Assembly (NCBI RefSeq): GCF_023111095.1
Contig: NZ_JALGYW010000003.1
Location: 255,446 to 319,445 of the forward strand
DNA length: 64,000 bases
From: Maribellus sp. YY47
Lineage (GTDB): Bacteria; Bacteroidota; Bacteroidia; Bacteroidales; Prolixibacteraceae
Reading direction: 5' to 3'
The translations under genes were made by a program, and so were the position numbers. Shown in pieces: positions 55,877 through 64,000 of the stretch (position 1 is its first letter; each line of letters starts with the position of its first letter). The notes beneath the pieces are model-generated. The model was not told the DNA's origin and ran no database searches. It worked only from the letters and a program-made list of their open reading frames with translations.

Positions 55877-56788
55877 CTAGAGGAAAAACATGGCAACACC
55901 GGCAACAGTGATCAGGGCGCCAATTATTTCTTTCCAGTTTATTTTTTCCTTGAAAATAAAAATGGCAGGAGCAATAATCAGCACCGGAACAATTGCCATC
56001 AAAGTAGCAGCGATACCTGTTTGGGTATGCTGAACGGCCAGCAACGAAAAGGAAACGCCCAGGAAAGGACCAAAAAAAGCGCCCAGTGAAATTCGTTTCA
56101 TGGCAGGCCCGTTTTTTAATGCAGCCCAAACACGCGGCCAGCGTTTCATAAAAATAAAGAGGATGGAGAAACCAACAATACCGGTGAGCACCCGTATTTG
56201 TGTGGAAGAAAAAGCGTCGTAATCGCCCATTCCTTTCTTGCTGATCACCAGTCCGGCTGCCTGCCCCAATGCGCCACCCAATGCCAGTAATAAACCGGGA
56301 ATGGAATAACTTGAAGTCAGCTTTCTAACGATCGCGCCGTTCTGCTCTTTCTTTTCACGTTTCAGAATCACCAGTACAATTCCGGTCATGGTAACTGCCA
56401 TTCCCAGCCAGTTTTTAGGCGACAACACCTCGTCCAGCATCAGCCAGCCGATTAAAGCGGCAAAAGGTGGCGCCAGTGCCATAATCAGCATCGCCACACG
56501 CGCGCCGATTACCAGGTACGACTGAAACAGCAGCAAGTCGCCGATCACAAAACCCACCAGGCCCGATAAAGCCAGCCATTTCCAGGCATAAGCTGTAGCA
56601 TCGGAGGGGAAGAAAAAGCCACGGGCCACCCAACTGTATGTGCCAATCAGAAAAAAAGCAATGACCAAACGAATCAGGTTCACGGCCAGCGAACCCACTT
56701 TTTTCCCTGCCGACTCAAACGCCATGGCAGTGATGGTCCAGAAAACGGCGGTTAATACACCTGCTATTTCGCCAAAATGATTTTGCAT
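55877..56788 (-). CDS. EamA/DMT-family transporter
   Basis: 303 residues from Met at 56788; an in-frame ATG at 56836 adds 16 polar residues and is less likely for a protein that starts in a membrane helix. Ten hydrophobic segments in two five-helix EamA halves (first half about 1-135 with the GLVGFVIGDLLLFQSYLVIGARVAMLIMALAPPFAALIGWLML block, second about 160-300 with SLLAVQHTQTGIAATLMAIVPVLIIAPAIFIFKEKINWKEIIGALI). A drug/metabolite exporter of unknown substrate. Convergent with the S37 peptidase with only 9 nt between stops and no room for a separate terminator. Confidence 0.92.
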   Translation of the reverse strand: MQNHFGEIAGVLTAVFWTITAMAFESAGKKVGSLAVNLIRLVIAFFLIGTYSWVARGFFFPSDATAYAWKWLALSGLVGFVIGDLLLFQSYLVIGARVAMLIMALAPPFAALIGWLMLDEVLSPKNWLGMAVTMTGIVLVILKREKKEQNGAIVRKLTSSYSIPGLLLALGGALGQAAGLVISKKGMGDYDAFSSTQIRVLTGIVGFSILFIFMKRWPRVWAALKNGPAMKRISLGAFFGPFLGVSFSLLAVQHTQTGIAATLMAIVPVLIIAPAIFIFKEKINWKEIIGALITVAGVAMFFL

Positions 56789-56898
56789 CCTTAAATGATT
56801 TTTTATTAATCCGGCAACCCGGCTGCTTTTAAACAAAGAACCACTCTTCCTTAAGTGGCAAGAATGGCTCTTTAAACTATCTTTGGTTTCAGGAGAAA

Positions 56899-58017
56899 TT
56901 ACTTGGCAAAGTAACCTTCAACAAAAGCTTTCAGCTCTTCTCCCCTTTTATTTTTTTCTACAATTTTACCGGTTTTATCCACCAGCAAACTACTCGGAAT
57001 ACTGCGAATTGCATATTCCTGGGCTGCTGCGTTCCCCCAGTATGCAAGGTCTGAAACATGTGCCCAGGTAAGACCATCGTCAGCAATACCTTTTAACCAG
57101 GCATCTTTATCGCGGTCAAGCGAAACACCAAAAACGGTAAATCCTTTGTCCTTGAATTCGTTGTAAACCGCCACCACGTTCGGGTTTTCCTGACGGCAGG
57201 GTCCACACCACGATGCCCAGAAATCGAGCAAAGTCAGCTCGTTTTGCGAATAAATGTCTGAGAATTTTACAGGGTTTCCGTCCGGATCATTTTGCGTAAA
57301 ATCAGGAGCGATCTGTCCGATTGACACCCGCTTCATTTTTTCAATCTGTGCCTTCATATCAACAATCATTGGCACTTGCTGTACTTTTGGATCCAGCGCA
57401 TTGATCATCGAATCCAGCTGTTCAGCACTTTTGTTGTACTGCACGCTGTTCAGAATAACCGGGCTAACATAAGATGCCGGATTATTTTTAACAAAATCTT
57501 CCTGAAGCGTATTCATCCGCTCGCTGGCAGACTCATAAATCTCTTCAACCTTTGCCATTAATTCACTGGCTTTGGCAGTATCTCCGGCTTGCCTGGCTTC
57601 AACCGATTCCTTATACAAATTCATGTATTCATCCTGAATGGCTTTCATCTGGTCGTTCAGCGCGGAGTACTCATCCTGTGTTGCCGAACCTTCAATTTTT
57701 ACAAAATTGATCGAGTCTGCCTTTCCGGTTACGGTCATTTTTGCATTTTCAACAAAAATCATGGCTTTGGCCCGTTGTCCCAAAATCGAAATGTAGTACA
57801 TAGTCGGATACTCAACCGAACCCTCCAGAACCGCTACTCCGTCGACCACATCAGCGGTATCGATACCCACAAATTTGCCCTCTGTTCTTTCTTCCAGGAC
57901 AATCTGTCCGTCAGCTCCTTCCAGGTTAACGTCGATTTTAAATCCACTTGGTTTTGAACACGCAAACAATGCAATACCGATAATCAGTACAAAATACTTT
58001 TTCATTTTATTCATCAA
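56899..58017 (-). CDS. TlpA/ResA-like thiol-disulfide lipoprotein with DUF4369 domain
   Basis: 372 residues; lipobox ALFAC gives Cys20 (start at Met5, position 58005, also fits). DUF4369 beta-sandwich about 25-115, a charged helical segment (LNDQMKAIQDEYMNLYKESVEARQAGDTAKASEL, about 118-190), then a thioredoxin fold (about 230-372) with WASWCGPC, Cys271 and Cys274, and the cis-Pro IPSSLLVDKTG. An envelope-anchored reductase/oxidase for protein thiols. The gene at 27883 is a paralogue-like protein missing the thioredoxin half. A monocistronic unit. Confidence 0.93.
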   Translation of the reverse strand: MMNKMKKYFVLIIGIALFACSKPSGFKIDVNLEGADGQIVLEERTEGKFVGIDTADVVDGVAVLEGSVEYPTMYYISILGQRAKAMIFVENAKMTVTGKADSINFVKIEGSATQDEYSALNDQMKAIQDEYMNLYKESVEARQAGDTAKASELMAKVEEIYESASERMNTLQEDFVKNNPASYVSPVILNSVQYNKSAEQLDSMINALDPKVQQVPMIVDMKAQIEKMKRVSIGQIAPDFTQNDPDGNPVKFSDIYSQNELTLLDFWASWCGPCRQENPNVVAVYNEFKDKGFTVFGVSLDRDKDAWLKGIADDGLTWAHVSDLAYWGNAAAQEYAIRSIPSSLLVDKTGKIVEKNKRGEELKAFVEGYFAK

Positions 58018-58309
58018 TTTTAAATGGTTTTCTTCCTAAACTTTTATTTCGAACATCCTCCAATACTCAAGAAATACAGGTTTAAATGCCTTTTTAAAGT
58101 TTTTATTTTAAGACTCGAAGATAATTAAAGATTTAGAATATAATACCCTTGCGCAACAATGTTAATCCAACTTCACATTTTACCGTTAAACTTCTGTAAA
58201 ACTGAAACTACAATCTTTCAGAAGAATAAAAGCCGCACGCCATCGGGGTTCCTTAAAACTTACTGAATCAGTAGCTTTATTAACGCAGTATTACAACGTT
58301 TCTCTGAAA
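58018..58309. other. Intergenic region between divergent genes
   Basis: About 290 nt, AT-rich, divergent promoters expected. Apart from the promoter just before the patatin gene I see no distinct element. Confidence 0.5.
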
Positions 58310-58340
58310 TTGGGCACAACAAACATTCTTCTTACATTTA
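58310..58340 (+). promoter_or_regulatory. Candidate promoter of the patatin-GATase operon
   Basis: TTG (58310-58312), 20 nt, TACATTTA (58333-58340): seven of eight to TAnnTTTG at normal spacing. The start codon is 20 nt further on. Confidence 0.5.
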
Positions 58341-58359
58341 GGAAATCAATTGACGGACT

Positions 58360-59223
58360 ATGACAAAAAAAATAGCTTTGGTGTTATCGGGCGGAGGCGC
58401 ACGCGGCCTTGCCCACATTGGTGTGATTGAGGAGCTGTTAAAGCGCGACTACGAGATCACTTCGATCGCCGGAACTTCGATGGGTGCTCTGGTTGCCGGT
58501 GTTTATGCCCAGGGGAAGCTTTCCGAATTTCGCGACTGGGTGACAGCACTTGATCAGTTTGAAGTTTTTAAACTCGTTGATTTTACCTTTAGCGCTGCCG
58601 GGCTGGTAAAAGGAGAACGCGTGCTTAATACCATCAAGGAATTTATTCCCGATACCCGGATTGAAGACTTGCCCATTCCCTACTCAGCAACAGCGGTAGA
58701 CATTATTCAACACCGGGAAATAGTATTTCGAAGCGGAATGCTTTTCGATGCTATCCGGGCTTCCATTGCCATTCCAACCGTTTTTACGCCCATCGAAAAA
58801 GACGGGATGATACTGGTTGACGGCGGAGTGATGAACAATGTCCCGATTTCGAATGTGGAACGCACCAAGGGAGATTTGCTGGTAGCGGTCCATGTAAATG
58901 CCAACATTCCCGTTGTTAGCCCGGTTCTGAGTAAAAAAGAGACAAAGAAAAAAGAAGAGAACCATAGCAAATGGCTGAATCGGTTTGCCGAATTTCTGAG
59001 CCATTCAAAAGAGAAAGAACACAGTTTGGGATACCTCTCGCTGATCGACAATACGCTTACCACCGGCATGCTGCGACTGGCGCAACTGGCCATAGAAAAT
59101 GGCAAACCTGATATTCTGGTAGAAATTTCGCGCGATACCTGCGGAACTTACGATTTTTACAAAGCAACCGAAGTTATTGAAACAGGCAGACTGGCTGCCC
59201 GGCAAGTCTTAGATCAGCAATGA
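58360..59223 (+). CDS. Patatin-like phospholipase
   Basis: 287 residues, no signal peptide. Oxyanion loop SGGGARG at residues 10-16, nucleophile elbow GTSMG with Ser40, and the catalytic dyad Asp in VDGGVMNNVP near residue 153: all parts of the RssA/patatin fold. It should hydrolyse acyl esters of membrane lipids or related molecules in the cytoplasm. A Lys/Glu-rich insertion (SKKETKKKEENH, about 190-205) is unusual but looks like a surface loop. Its stop codon overlaps the start of the next gene (ATGA, 59220-59223). Confidence 0.93.
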   Translation: MTKKIALVLSGGGARGLAHIGVIEELLKRDYEITSIAGTSMGALVAGVYAQGKLSEFRDWVTALDQFEVFKLVDFTFSAAGLVKGERVLNTIKEFIPDTRIEDLPIPYSATAVDIIQHREIVFRSGMLFDAIRASIAIPTVFTPIEKDGMILVDGGVMNNVPISNVERTKGDLLVAVHVNANIPVVSPVLSKKETKKKEENHSKWLNRFAEFLSHSKEKEHSLGYLSLIDNTLTTGMLRLAQLAIENGKPDILVEISRDTCGTYDFYKATEVIETGRLAARQVLDQQ

Positions 59224-59795
59224 AAAAGATACTCATTATCAACAATGCGGAACCCGGCATCCGCGAATTTGCCGCTCCCATCGAAAAGATCGTGAGTGAA
59301 ACCGGAGCGGAAGCTGTTTCTATCGAATACAAAGATTGTTTAACAAGCCATTTCGAGGATTTTGACGGAATTATCCTCACCGGTTCTCCGCAAGGCGATG
59401 ACATTGTGAATCACCACCTCCCCTACTTTAAATGGATCCGGGATTATGAAAAACCGGTATTCGGAATTTGTGCCGGCCATCATATTACAGGGTATTTATA
59501 CGGTGCGCGACTGTTAAGAAGCGAAGAACCCGAATCTGGCGATTTTACGGTGAAGATCATTCAAAACGATCCGATTTTTAGCGATCTGCCGCAAGATTTT
59601 ACGGTACGCCAGATGCACAACGATTCGATCACCTTACCTGAAGATTTCGTATTACTGGCCACTGCTGATACCTGTAAAAACCAGTTGATGAAACATAAAA
59701 GCAAGCCGCTTTACACCTCGCAGTTTCATCCCGAGTTTTACAATCATCAGCTGATTCGGAATTTTGTAGCGCTGTGTTTTGCCGGCAATTTATAA
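59220..59795 (+). CDS. Class I glutamine amidotransferase-like protein (GuaA-type)
   Basis: 191 residues. Rossmann-like start MKKILIINNAEPG, LTGSPQGDD, the nucleophile in GICAGHH (Cys84), and QFHPEF carrying the catalytic His/Glu pair. A stand-alone amidotransferase domain with no ATP-pyrophosphatase partner beside it, so its acceptor is unknown. Translation is coupled to the patatin gene by a 4-nt overlap, implying a shared task. Confidence 0.88.
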   Translation: MKKILIINNAEPGIREFAAPIEKIVSETGAEAVSIEYKDCLTSHFEDFDGIILTGSPQGDDIVNHHLPYFKWIRDYEKPVFGICAGHHITGYLYGARLLRSEEPESGDFTVKIIQNDPIFSDLPQDFTVRQMHNDSITLPEDFVLLATADTCKNQLMKHKSKPLYTSQFHPEFYNHQLIRNFVALCFAGNL

Positions 59796-59799
59796 CAAC

Positions 59800-59827
59800 A
59801 AAAAACCACCCGCTTTACGGCGGATGG
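59800..59827 (-). terminator. Intrinsic terminator of asnB
   Basis: On the minus strand CCATCCGC, 6-nt loop, GCGGGTGG, then six Ts. It may also stop the convergent GATase transcript. Confidence 0.75.
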
Positions 59828-59865
59828 CTCTTCGTTGTTCTGTTGAACAATATTTTTATAGCGAA

Positions 59866-61551
59866 TTACTTTTTCACATCGGTGAAAGTAGCTCCCTGTG
59901 CATGAACTTTATTCACTGCCCTTCCCGATGGATCGGCATTGTTCCGGAACGACTCATCCCACTCCAGAGCTGCAGCCGTACTACAGGCAATCGAAGCTTC
60001 TGACGGTACACATTTCGCTGCTGCATCCGAAGGGAAGTGCTCGCTGTAAATTTCGCGATAAAGGTATTCTTCCTTGTTCATCGGAGTATTTACCGGGAAC
60101 CTGAATTTTGCGTTACTCATCATTTCATCGCTTACTTTTTCGGCAGCGATCTTTTTCAGCGTATCGATCCAGCCGTAACCCACGCCATCCGAGAATTGTT
60201 CTTTTTGTCTCCAGGCCACTTCCTCCGGAAGATATTTGGCAAAGCCCTGACGCAAACAATGTTTCTCCATTTTGCCATCCTTTGCCATTTTCGCTTCAGG
60301 GTTGAAACGCATCGCCACGTCCACAAACTCTTTATCGAGGAAAGGCACACGACCTTCGACACCCCAGGCTGCCAGCGACTTGTTGGCACGCAAACAGTCG
60401 TACATATTCAAACGGCTTACTTTACGTACACTTTCTTCGTGGAAAGCACGGGCACTGGGGGCTTTGTGGAAATACAGGTAGCCTCCGAATATTTCGTCGG
60501 CACCTTCGCCGGTCAACACCATTTTTATTCCCATCGATTTGATTACCCGGGCCAGCATGTACATTGGCGTAGATGCACGAACCGTAGTAACATCGTAGGT
60601 TTCGATATGGTAAATAACGTCTTTAATGGCATCCAAGCCTTCCTGGATGGTATAATGAATCTCGTGGTGGATGGTCCCGATGTGATCGGCTACCTTTCGG
60701 GCAGCAGCAAGGTCAGGAGATCCGTCCAAACCAATAACAAACGAGTGCAACTGCGGCCACCACGCAGCTTTCTGATCATCTTCTTCTACACGAGTGGTTG
60801 AGAATTTCTTGGCAAGCGCCGAGGTGATCGACGAATCCAATCCTCCCGAAAGCAATACGCCATAAGGAACATCAGACATCAACTGGCGGTGTACGGCTTT
60901 TTCCAACGCTGCCGACAATTCCTCCACATCTGCTGGATTATCTTTTACGTTGTCAAATTCCGTCCATTCGCGAACATACCAACGTTTCATTTCGCCTTCT
61001 TTGCTATAAAGATAATGTCCGGGAGGAAACTCCTCAATTTTAAAGCAATAGCGTTCGAGCGCTTTCAGCTCCGATGCCACATAATAGTTGCCGTATTTAT
61101 CCCACCCCTGGTACAACGGAATAATTCCAATGTGATCGCGACCAATCAGGTAGGCATCTTCCTCCTCATCGTACAAGGCAAAGGCAAAAATTCCGTTCAT
61201 GTCGTCGAGGAATTTTTCCTTTTTATCGCGATACAGCGCCAGGATCACTTCGCAATCCGATCCGGTAAGAAATTCATATTTCCCTTCGTATTTTTTCCGA
61301 ATCTCCCGGTGATTGTATATTTCACCATTCACCCCCAGGATTAACTTTCCATCTTTGCTGTATAACGGCTGACCACCCGATTCCGGGTCAACAATGGAAA
61401 GACGTTCGTGGGCAATGATGGCTTTCTCGCCACAATAAATACCTGACCAGTCCGGTCCGCGATGCCGCAATTTTCGTGACATCTTAAGCACCTGAGGGCG
61501 CAATTCCTCTGCGCCAATTCTCAGATCAAAAACTCCTACTATTCCACACAT
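59866..61551 (-). CDS. asnB: Asparagine synthetase (glutamine-hydrolysing)
   Basis: 561 residues, full length. Starts MCGIVGVFD so Cys2 is the glutaminase nucleophile; RHRGPDWSGIY, NGEIYNHREIRKKY and SDCEVIL belong to the same Ntn domain. The synthetase half has the PP-loop LLSGGLDSSITSALA, FVIGLDGSPDLAAARKVADHIG, VLTGEGADEIFGGYLYFHKAPSARAFHEE and WRQKEQFSDGVGYGWIDTLK. Makes asparagine from aspartate with ATP. Monocistronic, with promoter and terminator visible. Confidence 0.97.
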   Translation of the reverse strand: MCGIVGVFDLRIGAEELRPQVLKMSRKLRHRGPDWSGIYCGEKAIIAHERLSIVDPESGGQPLYSKDGKLILGVNGEIYNHREIRKKYEGKYEFLTGSDCEVILALYRDKKEKFLDDMNGIFAFALYDEEEDAYLIGRDHIGIIPLYQGWDKYGNYYVASELKALERYCFKIEEFPPGHYLYSKEGEMKRWYVREWTEFDNVKDNPADVEELSAALEKAVHRQLMSDVPYGVLLSGGLDSSITSALAKKFSTTRVEEDDQKAAWWPQLHSFVIGLDGSPDLAAARKVADHIGTIHHEIHYTIQEGLDAIKDVIYHIETYDVTTVRASTPMYMLARVIKSMGIKMVLTGEGADEIFGGYLYFHKAPSARAFHEESVRKVSRLNMYDCLRANKSLAAWGVEGRVPFLDKEFVDVAMRFNPEAKMAKDGKMEKHCLRQGFAKYLPEEVAWRQKEQFSDGVGYGWIDTLKKIAAEKVSDEMMSNAKFRFPVNTPMNKEEYLYREIYSEHFPSDAAAKCVPSEASIACSTAAALEWDESFRNNADPSGRAVNKVHAQGATFTDVKK

Positions 61552-61588
61552 ATCTTTAAATAACTAATATTCGGTTGAAAAACTTCTT

Positions 61589-61616
61589 CAAAAATAATCA
61601 AATTGTCATACCACAA
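61589..61616 (-). promoter_or_regulatory. Candidate promoter of asnB
   Basis: On the minus strand TTG, 17 nt, TATTTTTG (a TAnnTTTG match), ending 38 nt before the asnB start. Confidence 0.5.
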
Positions 61617-62060
61617 AAACTTTTGATGACATTTTTCTTAATTAAACAACGCATTCCTTGCAATAAAATCCATTTTCAATAAATACGCGAACATTTTAAT
61701 ATATTAATTATTTTAAAAAACCTCCTTCCCAATCGGGCACATCTGGAAAAAACACTTTTTTTTCATCTATACCCCCCGAAAAACAAAAGGCTATATCAAA
61801 AAAAGTAACCGATTTTTCAAAACAGGCTTACTTCAATTAATTTGTCATTTTAAAAGCCATATTTTATTCTTTATGATTAAAAAAGTTACATTTCGCTAAC
61901 ATATCAGTAATATTTCCGATCATTCTTTCGTCCTCACAACAAATTATTTGTCTCCATCATGGCCGCAACAAGAAAATGACGGGAATGACGTTCTCCTTCT
62001 TCTGATTTAGTAAATTGCATTGCCGGAGGTACGATGTTCCAATCAAGCGTTAAAAGAAAA
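61617..62060. other. AT-rich intergenic region
   Basis: Divergent spacer between asnB and the DUF3788 gene, very A/T-rich with several poly-A and poly-T runs. No gene, RNA or repeat recognised. Confidence 0.6.
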
Positions 62061-62486
62061 ATGGATACCAGTATTTTTACCGATCTTCGCCTGCAACCTT
62101 GTACCGAAGATTTAAAATCTCCACTTGGAGAAACCTTTTCGCAGTGGATGAAAATCAGAGACTTTGTATTGGAGAAATCCCCCAATGCAGAGGAAGAATG
62201 GCATGTTTCAGTAAAAAAATACGGCTGGAGTTTTCGCATAAAGGATAAAAAAAGAGCCATCGTATATTTATCGCCAAGACAGGGTTATTTTAAACTTGTA
62301 ATGGTTTTCGGGCAGAAAGCCAGCGAGAAGATCCTGGAAAGCGATATAAAGCCCTGGATTAAAGAGGAGCTGATGAACTCAAAAGTTTATATGGAAGGCA
62401 GAGTGTTGCGCCTGGACATAAACGAGGCCTCCCTGATTAACGACGTAAAAACATTGATAGAAATTAAACTTGCAAAATTAAAATGA
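62061..62486 (+). CDS. DUF3788 family protein
   Basis: 141 residues from Met at 62061; an in-frame ATG at 62034 adds nine residues. The blocks SIFTDLRLQPCTEDLKSPLGE, EEEWHVSVKKYGWSFRIKDKKRAIVYLSPRQGYFKLVMVFGQKA and VYMEGRVLRLDI match the DUF3788 pattern I know from other bacteria; function is unknown. Small cytosolic protein, no catalytic motif. The last codons overlap the start of the SDR gene (ATGA at 62483-62486), so they are translationally coupled. Confidence 0.8.
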   Translation: MDTSIFTDLRLQPCTEDLKSPLGETFSQWMKIRDFVLEKSPNAEEEWHVSVKKYGWSFRIKDKKRAIVYLSPRQGYFKLVMVFGQKASEKILESDIKPWIKEELMNSKVYMEGRVLRLDINEASLINDVKTLIEIKLAKLK

Positions 62487-63229
62487 AGAAAAACATAATT
62501 GTTACCGGTGGCGCCCAGGGCATAGGCAAAATGCTTGTAATGGATCTGCTGAAAAACGGGTACGCCGTAACGGTATTTGAAATAGACGAGGAAGCCATTA
62601 ACGAGTTAAAGGAGGAACTTCGGGAAGAGGCCCTGAGTATGTTTTGTGTTGATGTTTCGGATGAGGAGGCCGTAAAACAAGCTGTGGCATTGTCGGCAAA
62701 AACCCACGGTAACATTTACGGATTGATCAACAATGCAGCCATTATGGACAACAAACCGGTTACCGAATTAAGTTTAAGCGAATGGAACCGGGTGATCGGC
62801 ACCAATCTCACGGGTGCTTTTCTCTGTTCAAAATACGTGATTCCTTTTATGCAGCAGTCCGGAGGCCGTATGATAAACATGGCCTCAACACGTGCCTTGC
62901 AATCGGAACCGCACACAGAAGCCTACTCGGCCAGCAAAGGAGGAATCATGGCGCTGACACATTCGCTGGCAGCCAGTCTTGGCCCGCAAATAAAGGTGAA
63001 CAGCATTAGTCCGGGCTGGATTGACGTATCGGCGGTGCGTAAAAAAGCAACGGCACATCAGTACAAACTTACGCGCGAAGATCATCTGCAACATCCTGCA
63101 GGCCGGGTGGGAAAAGCTTCAGACATTGCCAACATGGTTCTTTTTCTGCTGCAGGAGGAAAACGACTTTATTACCGGGCAAAACTTTGTTATCGACGGAG
63201 GGATGACCACCCGGATGATTTATGTATAA
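62483..63229 (+). CDS. Short-chain dehydrogenase/reductase
   Basis: 248 residues, classical SDR: TGGAQGIGKML cofactor loop (about 8-18), Asp/Glu after the second strand (FEIDEE) favouring NAD(H), NNAA near residue 88, catalytic Ser (NMASTRAL region), YSASKGG with Tyr and Lys near 150, then SPGWIDVSA. Typical C-terminal NFVIDGGMTTRM. Substrate unknown. Second gene of the DUF3788-SDR pair, convergent with the Crp-type regulator. Confidence 0.93.
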   Translation: MKKNIIVTGGAQGIGKMLVMDLLKNGYAVTVFEIDEEAINELKEELREEALSMFCVDVSDEEAVKQAVALSAKTHGNIYGLINNAAIMDNKPVTELSLSEWNRVIGTNLTGAFLCSKYVIPFMQQSGGRMINMASTRALQSEPHTEAYSASKGGIMALTHSLAASLGPQIKVNSISPGWIDVSAVRKKATAHQYKLTREDHLQHPAGRVGKASDIANMVLFLLQEENDFITGQNFVIDGGMTTRMIYV

Positions 63230-63242
63230 AGTTTTCTGAAAA

Positions 63243-63932
63243 TTACATTTCGGACGAAGAGGCAGGATAAGTTTTATACACCACCTCCAACTCGTTACTT
63301 AAGGCCTCCAGCGCTTTTTCATTTTCTGCCCATTTTATTGTTTTTCGGATGCGGCTAAGGCTTTGCGGCGTAATATTGAGATACGAGGAAATATCTTTTA
63401 GCTCACAATATTTGGCCACCTCCGGAAATTCACGCAAAAACTGTTTGTAGCGTTTATCAGCACTCATCGTACGCAATAAAGCAACTTTATAATGTGTCAT
63501 TCCAAGGTAATTGGCAACTCCATTAATTGCAAATTTTGCCAGGTCGGGATTTGAATAGATCAACGGGAAAAAAGGATCGCCCGGGAGTTCAATAAATTCA
63601 CAATCCGTAACCGCCTCCAGGGTAATACGCGAAGGGCTGACGTTAAAAAAGGAAACCGTTTCACACAGAATAATGGGAGCCACTCTAAAATCGTACACAA
63701 AAGATTTTCCGTTAAAATGATCTTCACATTTAACAATTCCCTTTCCCAAAAAACGAACGGCCCTCTCCACGCGCATATAATCGAGCAACTTTGTCCCCTT
63801 ACTAACTTCATAAAAACGCATTATTTCGCACATCTTCCCCCATGTTGACTCGGAGATCGGGCTGGTTGCTTTTATAAATGCGTAAAATTGGTTTTGATAC
63901 CTTAAAAAATTATCCTTCTCATTCGTCGGCAT
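63243..63932 (-). CDS. Crp/Fnr-family transcriptional regulator
   Basis: 229 residues. N-terminal cyclic-nucleotide-like beta-roll (about 40-125: FYEVSKGTKLLDYMRVERAVRFLGKGIVKC) and a C-terminal helical part with ELKDISSYLNITPQSLSRIRKTI that serves as the DNA-recognition helix-turn-helix. The consensus cAMP-binding RxS-type residues are not evident, so another ligand or none is likely, as common for Bacteroidota members. Convergent with the SDR gene, 13 nt apart. Confidence 0.9.
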   Translation of the reverse strand: MPTNEKDNFLRYQNQFYAFIKATSPISESTWGKMCEIMRFYEVSKGTKLLDYMRVERAVRFLGKGIVKCEDHFNGKSFVYDFRVAPIILCETVSFFNVSPSRITLEAVTDCEFIELPGDPFFPLIYSNPDLAKFAINGVANYLGMTHYKVALLRTMSADKRYKQFLREFPEVAKYCELKDISSYLNITPQSLSRIRKTIKWAENEKALEALSNELEVVYKTYPASSSEM

Positions 63933-64000
63933 AGTTCCCGGGTTTAGTAATAATCAACTCCTAAATTAAAGAAATTACCATAGGTTAAGTCAATATTTAA

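Noticed and set aside
60037-60801. 254-codon plus-strand frame
   Set aside because: Antisense to asnB, which has all catalytic motifs; composition is that of a shadow frame.
1-64000. CRISPR arrays, transposases, integrases, rRNA
   Set aside because: No regularly spaced repeats, no DDE/tyrosine recombinase motifs and no rRNA-like sequence were seen in the window.

Overview
The window looks like a chromosomal segment of a Bacteroidota bacterium, probably a marine or sediment Bacteroidales/Marinilabiliales type. The evidence is three SusC/SusD pairs, a hybrid two-component system regulator, SprA plus a cargo protein with a type IX secretion (T9SS) C-terminal domain, tRNA and housekeeping promoters of the TAnnTTTG type, and almost no Shine-Dalgarno sites. 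The genus cannot be read from the sequence alone.

Layout. 1-15114 (minus strand): a polysaccharide-utilisation-type locus with a hybrid sensor/AraC regulator, then SusC-SusD-SusC(short)-SusD and a BACON-repeat lipoprotein that runs off the left edge; no glycoside hydrolase is inside the window. 16001-19392 (plus): a three-gene sodium-translocating biotin decarboxylase operon (gamma, alpha, beta). 19926-28812: a DUF1080 hydrolase-like protein, a Ser/Arg-rich exported protein, a membrane-bound AraC regulator, a GLUG/PKD T9SS cargo protein, tRNA-Asn and a DUF4369 protein without thioredoxin domain. 28902-39717: leucyl aminopeptidase, then pdxA-ruvA-sprA. 39821-47070: a complete trpEGDCFBA operon. 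47257-53626: a small acidic protein and a third SusC-SusD-lipoprotein operon. 53858-63932: cyclophilin, S37 peptidase, EamA transporter, TlpA-like lipoprotein, patatin-GATase pair, asparagine synthetase, DUF3788-SDR pair and a Crp-type regulator.

Most notable. Upstream of trpE there are two complete tandem ribosome-mediated attenuators, each with its own Trp-rich leader peptide (MKKTNTIWLPWWGLLT and MRINNNIWWWHSNFLQHS) and its own intrinsic terminator. The first has a textbook set of mutually exclusive hairpins; the second uses a different antiterminator topology. The trp operon is also peppered with REP-like hairpins, one of which is translated in frame as an N-terminal extension of TrpG. 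The third SusCD operon has no protein regulator beside it, but has a long structured leader with an intrinsic terminator whose whole loop is complementary to a segment about 107 nt upstream, and it is bracketed by two direct copies of a ~160 bp foldback-type repeat.

All family assignments are from reading motifs in the translated sequence; no database search was run.
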